10,771 nucleotides of DNA from Auxenochlorella pyrenoidosa (Eukaryota; Chlorophyta; Trebouxiophyceae; Chlorellales; Chlorellaceae), in contig KQ481983.1 in assembly GCA_001430745.1 (NCBI GenBank), positions 958,634-969,404 of the forward strand, read 5' to 3'. Numbering within the stretch: the stretch's first letter is position 1; each line of letters begins with the position of its first letter. This document shows positions 8,001-10,771 of this stretch, in pieces. Both the position numbers and the translations under genes were made by a program. Under the pieces are notes generated by a model. That model did no database searches. It was not told the DNA's origin and worked only from the letters and a program-made list of their open reading frames with translations.

Positions 8001-10771
8001 AACAGCAGGTCGGCAAAGATGCCGCTGGCGCTGGAGGCCATGAGCTGGTCAAAGGCCTGCGGGTCGGGTGCAAGGGAAGGAGGTATCGCCATGCAACGAC
8101 CGCACTGCCAGCAAGCTGCTGCCTTCCTGCTTGGGCAGTCCTAAACACGGCCCGAAACTTGGGAATGGTTTAATGTGAGCGGACAACTGCGGTCGTCCAG
8201 GCATGTGTGTGTTCAACGCTGCACAGCTTGCCGGCATGCAGCCGTCCCGGGCGTTTCCACTTCCGCTTCCCTCCGTTGATTCCCTGCCCCCTCACCTCCG
8301 ACTTGCTGGGGTCCAGCTTGCAGCGCTCCGGCCAGCTGTAGGACGGCTGCATAGTGAAAGCGCAGAACAGCACATGTAAAATGAAGCACACACAGTGCGG
8401 ATGTGTTTGCCCGGTCCTAGCATCTGCTTGACTGATGCAAGGCAGTCGACGGTGTAAAACCGCATTCCCTTGATGCAAGGCGCACTTACCGGTGGCGGCG
8501 CGGGAGGGGGCCTCGGGGGGATGGGAGGGTACTGCAGCACAGCAGCTGGCAGAGAGAGACGAGAAGTCAGCCCTGTCTTGCTGCTGACACCAATGTTGTC
8601 AGCGCGGCACAGGCTGAAGGGCCGCAGCGCTGGCACGAACATGAATGAACACCTCGTGTATGTTAGTCATCTCACCGGCACCGGCGGGCTGGGGGGCGGG
8701 GTGGGCGGTGGGGGAGGGGTAGGCGGCGGAGGACCCGGGGGGTCGCGCAGCTGCATTAGGCAGGGATGCAAACCACCGGGGGAGAGCTGGCAGATCGCAC
8801 CAGCTCACAACAGAGGCCAGCAGAAGGCTGCTTGAGTGGCAGCGTTCCGCCACAGGCAGCACTGTTCAGTTGTCGGGAAGTAGATCTGTCGTAACCCGTC
8901 CCTGCCAACCTTTGCATATGGTGGGCGAGGCGGTGGGTTCGGCGGCTGAGGGGGCCTCGGCGGCGGGCTGGGGGGCACTGGCGGCAGCGGCGGAGGGGGC
9001 GGCGGCGGCGGCTTGGGCTTCGGGGGCGGGGGTGGCGGTCCCGGGCAGCCAGAGGCAGGGCAAGGTGGGTATGGGGGCTGAGGGGAGGGCGGCGGCGGTG
9101 GAGAGGGCGGCGGGGGAGGGCGTGGCGGGCGTGGGGACGGGGGTGCCGGCGGAGGGGAGGGCGGGGAGGGCGGGGCGGGTGGCTTTGGCGGGGGGTTTGG
9201 TGGAGAGGGTGGCGAAGGTGGGGGCAACGGCCTGCAAGGCAGGAGGCAGCCAGGCTCGCGTTTCTTGACGTCTCCAGTTAAATTGTAGCAATGCTCACCA
9301 GGCAATGCACCAGTGAAAAATGCTGCTGCTTGCTTGTGAGACAGCGATGCAGCCTGCATCAGACCATCGGCAGGAGCCGCGGCATGGTGAGTTGCACTCA
9401 CGGTGGTGGAGGTGGGCTGGGTGGCGGGAATGGCGGGGGCGGCGGGGGCGGCGACGGCGGGGGGCTGCATGCATGGAATAAAACGTTGTTGGTCGCCGTA
9501 CTTTCAATTTCGCACCAGCATCCAAGACTTGCAAAGTGTCTGTCGCCGCATGCGGATTATTACAACCGGGGGTCGCCATGAACACCGACCACACCTGGGC
9601 GGCGGCGGCGGCGGGCTGGGCGTGGAGCACAGGATGGTGAAGGTGCTGAACCGGGTGCCTCCCACGGGCACCCAGTTCTGCCCGTCGTAGTTGAAGCCCG
9701 GGAGGGCGAGGGAGAAGGTGCCTTGGAGGGGGGGCGCGCTCTCGCTGGCTCGGTAGGTGCAGGGCAGGTTTGTGTAGTCGGCGGGGGTGGCGGGGATGAT
9801 GGGGTAAAAGGGCGCCCACGTTTGCTCCACCTGTGGTGTCGGGACACGTCAGGACAAGGCAGCATGAGGGATGGGACACGGCACTGTGGACTTGGCCTTG
9901 CACCACAGCTTGGGACACCAGTTGTGCTGCCACACCGGTGCCCTGGAGATGCACGCCAGAGCACGCCGGGCATGTTCTGCTGCAGATTTGAGTTGGCCTG
10001 CAGCGCAGCACCCTGTGCTAACTGCAAAGCCAATGCAGCTGGCAGCCATGGGCCTTGCAAACGGCCACGGCCGCGCGCAGCCAGAGTTGCGATGCAAGCA
10101 CATCAGGGCGGCGCACCTTGAACCCAGAGCAGCTGACAGTGGAGGGACCCTGCATCTGGCAGTTGGCGCCGGAGCTGGCAACCAGCTCCACACCAGCGCC
10201 CGGGCAGCCCAGCCAGACAACGTTTGGAAAGTAGCCAATCTCTGCAGCAACAAGCCAGCGTTGGCCAGCAAAGCCAGGGGCAGTGCAGGTCAGCATGCAT
10301 TGACGCATTACAGGGCCAGAGAGCCGCCTTTCCTGAGTAGGGCATGCATGCCAGTTGCAGTATGCGTCTCCAAATGCGGGCGCTGCACAGCTGTGTTGGA
10401 CTACCCCTCCCTTTCCCACCTGCTCGGGAGCTGCCCCTGTCTTCCAGCGTGCTCAGGGGACTGGTGTCGCTGCTGGCATTGCAGAAGGCCTTGAAGAGGG
10501 GCGGCAGCGGCGGTGGGGGAGAGAGGGGAGGTGGCGGCCTGGCGGGAGGGCTCGGAGGGGGGCTCGGGCGCGGGCGAGGGGGCCGGGGCGGCGGCGGCCG
10601 CGGCGGTGGCCTTGGTTTGGGCGACGGCGGGGGTCGGGGGCTTGGTGGTGGCTTGGGACGAGGCCTTGGCGAGGGAGGGGGTGGCGGGCGTGGCTTGGGC
10701 CGCGGAGGCGGCTTGGGCGAAGGTGGCGGTCGGGGGCGTGGTGGCGGGAGAGGGGGCGAGGGCCGCGGGGG
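1777..10771 (-). CDS. Pro-rich / MACPF / EGF-like / Hint multidomain secreted protein (5' end outside window)
   Basis: I chained 28 exons (minus strand): 10771-10420, 10241-10117, 9830-9595, 9464-9402, 9231-8910, 8750-8676, 8531-8490, 8346-8296, 8056-7975, 7808-7744, 7553-7443, 7309-7214, 6991-6895, 6733-6681, 6446-6319, 6099-6052, 5821-5779, 5541-5413, 5090-5047, 4843-4787, 4589-4450, 4292-4209, 4036-3915, 3757-3715, 3542-3335, 3173-2486, 2357-2316 and 2091-1777. Phases agree at every junction, giving 1286 codons plus a TGA stop at 1779-1777. Acceptors are nearly all TGCAG or CCAG-like. Two donors are GC (CAG|GCAAGC at 7974 and 3914); a third, at 7213, is less certain. Ten or so N-x-S/T sites, Cys pairs and Pro rods indicate a secretory-pathway product; its signal peptide would lie beyond 10771. 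The domains suggest a pore-forming or perforin-like protein tethered to wall and membrane and released by Hint autocleavage. That role is inferred; no family member with this exact order is known to me. Least certain are exon 2 and the donor of exon 12. Confidence 0.78.
2316..3173 (-). other. Hedgehog-type Hint (Hog) autoprocessing domain, exons 26-27
   Basis: After a Pro linker the domain opens with GGGCFP. The putative nucleophile Cys is codon 3112-3110, and the following MAQLAVGDEVLAMD matches the Hint N-terminal block (Hedgehog: GGCFP...L..GD.VLA.D). The block B motif is SQQHFLPV, with His at 2800-2798; Hedgehog has TxxH, so Ser stands for Thr. Then come YARDVQPGMLVLV, GLFNPF and, across a phase-0 intron, GTIAVDGVVAS, which matches the Hedgehog G-[TI]-L-V-[DN]-x-V-x-A-S block. 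There is no C-terminal Asn-nucleophile pair, so this is the Hog type, not a splicing intein. In Hedgehog the domain cleaves before Cys and moves a sterol onto the released fragment. Ser-rich low-complexity insertions stretch the Cys-to-His distance to 104 residues. Confidence 0.9.
2851..2872. repeat. (TGC)7 microsatellite inside the Hint coding exon
   Basis: An uninterrupted TGC/GCA repeat of seven units lies in exon 26. On the coding strand it reads AGC and encodes a poly-Ser run in the insertion between the catalytic Cys block and the SQQH motif. Shorter CTG runs at about 2608-2618 and 2689-2702 encode two further Ser clusters in the same exon. Confidence 0.9.
3335..3757 (-). other. EGF-like Cys-rich module, exons 24-25
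   Basis: Exon 25 (3542-3335) encodes nine Cys in 68 codons, and exon 24 (3757-3715) supplies one more (RGCTYSG). At 3390-3355 the stretch CNCLGDYSGARC fits the EGF-1 pattern C-x-C-x5-G-x2-C exactly. An EGF-like module directly after MACPF is the arrangement of perforin and the complement proteins. The upstream Cys spacing is looser than in a textbook EGF repeat, so a laminin-EGF or degenerate pair is possible. The donor CCGCC|GTGAGTGC (3334) is strong. Confidence 0.8.
3915..6991 (-). other. MACPF (membrane attack complex/perforin) domain, exons 13-23
   Basis: The domain begins with YGVLGQGYNVFAG (exon 13), followed by a DPGFTYQ segment, as in MACPF N-termini. Exon 15-16 strands end in ADFGIVSFSAN, the short Phe/Ser-alternating strand found before the first transmembrane-hairpin region. 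The signature is in exon 19 at 5066-5049: LIRNFGTHY, matching the family core [FY]-G-T-H-[FY] after a Tyr and a helix. It is followed in exon 20 by a YLGG turn, as in perforin and complement C6-C9. Exon 21 is rich in Ser, Gly and acidic residues, as expected of a second hairpin region. MACPF proteins insert into membranes as rings of beta-hairpins; some members are developmental and not lytic. There are N-glycosylation sites NGT, NDS, NKT, NRS and NVS. The intron after exon 23 has a GC donor (3914). Confidence 0.85.
4761..4777. repeat. C17 homopolymer (G17 on the coding strand) in an intron
   Basis: A run of 17 C residues lies in the intron between exons 20 and 21, starting nine nt after the donor GTGAGGGAAGG on the minus strand. 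It is the only long homopolymer in the window. Its length is likely variable between cells or reads. Confidence 0.9.
7214..8346 (-). other. Exons 8-12: unrecognised segment between rod and MACPF domain
   Basis: Exons 8346-8296, 8056-7975, 7808-7744, 7553-7443 and 7309-7214 encode about 135 residues without Pro bias. They include likely helices (FADLLFAIKDLN; a stretch rich in Ala, Leu and Lys near 7460) and N-glycosylation sites NLT and NQT. I recognise no family. By position it could be an N-terminal extension of the MACPF fold or a separate domain. The intron after exon 9 uses a GC donor (CAG|GCAAGC, 7974), required because only this junction keeps phase 1 into DELRIVSLG. The exon 12 donor is uncertain: GAG|GCGAGG at 7213 is the only site I found that keeps phase with exon 13. 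Confidence 0.6.
8490..9464 (-). other. Exons 4-7: second Pro-rich rod
   Basis: Exons 9464-9402, 9231-8910, 8750-8676 and 8531-8490 encode almost only Pro with Ser, Lys, Arg, Ala and Asn. Runs of SPP, KPPP and SPPPPP are typical substrates for prolyl hydroxylation and arabinosylation in plant and algal walls. A CPASGCPG break with two Cys sits near 9060. Exon 4 is phase 2-2 and exons 6 and 7 are phase 0-0, so each can be skipped without a frame change. The rod likely extends or anchors the protein in extracellular matrix. Confidence 0.75.
9595..10241 (-). other. Exons 2-3: small Cys-containing module between the two Pro rods
   Basis: Exon 2 (10241-10117) carries three Cys (in GCPGAG, NCQM, SCSG), and exon 3 (9830-9595) two more (LPCTY, TILCS) with aromatic-rich strands such as FSLALPGFNYDG. 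Exon 3 ends in SPPPPPP and so enters the second rod. The layout, a globular Cys module between Pro rods, is reminiscent of pherophorins, but I do not see the pherophorin domain signature, so the family is left open. Exon 2 may instead start at 10382, since the frame stays open with matching phase and four further Cys. That would leave an intron of only 37 nt, far shorter than all others in this gene, so I prefer 10241. Confidence 0.6.
10420..10771 (-). other. Exon 1 (partial): N-terminal Pro-rich rod and short Cys-containing tail
   Basis: From the right edge to about 10500 the frame is an unbroken run of Pro with Arg, Lys and Ser (repeats such as SPRP, RPKP, PPPSP). This is the composition of hydroxyproline-rich wall glycoproteins and of the pherophorin rod. 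It ends in a globular-looking stretch with a Cys-Asn-Ala-Ser N-glycosylation site and closes at donor GCAG|GTGGGA (10419). No ATG lies in this frame within the window, so the gene starts further right. Confidence 0.72.

Noticed and set aside
8870..9268. Ala/Gly-rich plus-strand ORF
   Set aside because: It is the antisense shadow of the Pro-rich rod exon.
8490..10771. Rod region as a separate pherophorin gene
   Set aside because: No stop codon, start codon or promoter-like gap separates it from the MACPF exons, all junction phases agree, and the pherophorin domain signature was not seen.

Overview
The window looks like nuclear DNA of a chlorophyte green alga, probably a Chlorella-type trebouxiophyte or a relative. 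The evidence is high GC, dense spliceosomal introns of about 80-320 nt with near-uniform TGCAG acceptors and GTGAGT/GTGCGT-type donors, extensin-like Ser-Pro-rich rods as in algal walls, and a Hedgehog-type Hint domain. The species cannot be fixed from sequence alone. All supported coding sequence is on the minus strand. I see no plus-strand gene, RNA gene, transposon or CRISPR array.

From the right edge leftwards (10771 to 1777) lies one very large split gene whose 5' end is outside the window. I could chain 28 exons by splice consensus and codon phase. Together they hold 1286 codons plus a stop, with no frame conflict. In order, the product shows: an open-ended Pro-rich rod (10771-10443); a small Cys-containing module (about 10241-9620); a second long Pro-rich rod in several exons (9610-8490); an unrecognised segment (8346-7214); a MACPF (membrane attack complex/perforin) domain carrying the FGTHY signature (6991-3915); a Cys-rich EGF-like module (3757-3335); a short Pro linker; a Hedgehog-type Hint autoprocessing domain opening with GGGCFP (3172-2316); and a C-terminal tail with one predicted membrane span and an RRR stop-transfer motif (2091-1777).

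The inferred picture is a secreted or wall-associated, glycosylated pore-forming-type protein. Its MACPF-EGF part sits where Hedgehog carries its signalling domain, so the Hint domain could cut it free at Gly-Cys and possibly attach a lipid adduct. This combination is the main point of interest. The architecture is read from sequence; the processing is inference.

After about 500 nt of intergenic DNA (1276-1776), a second minus-strand gene starts at 1275 and runs off the left edge in three exons. It encodes an Ala/Leu-rich protein that I do not recognise.
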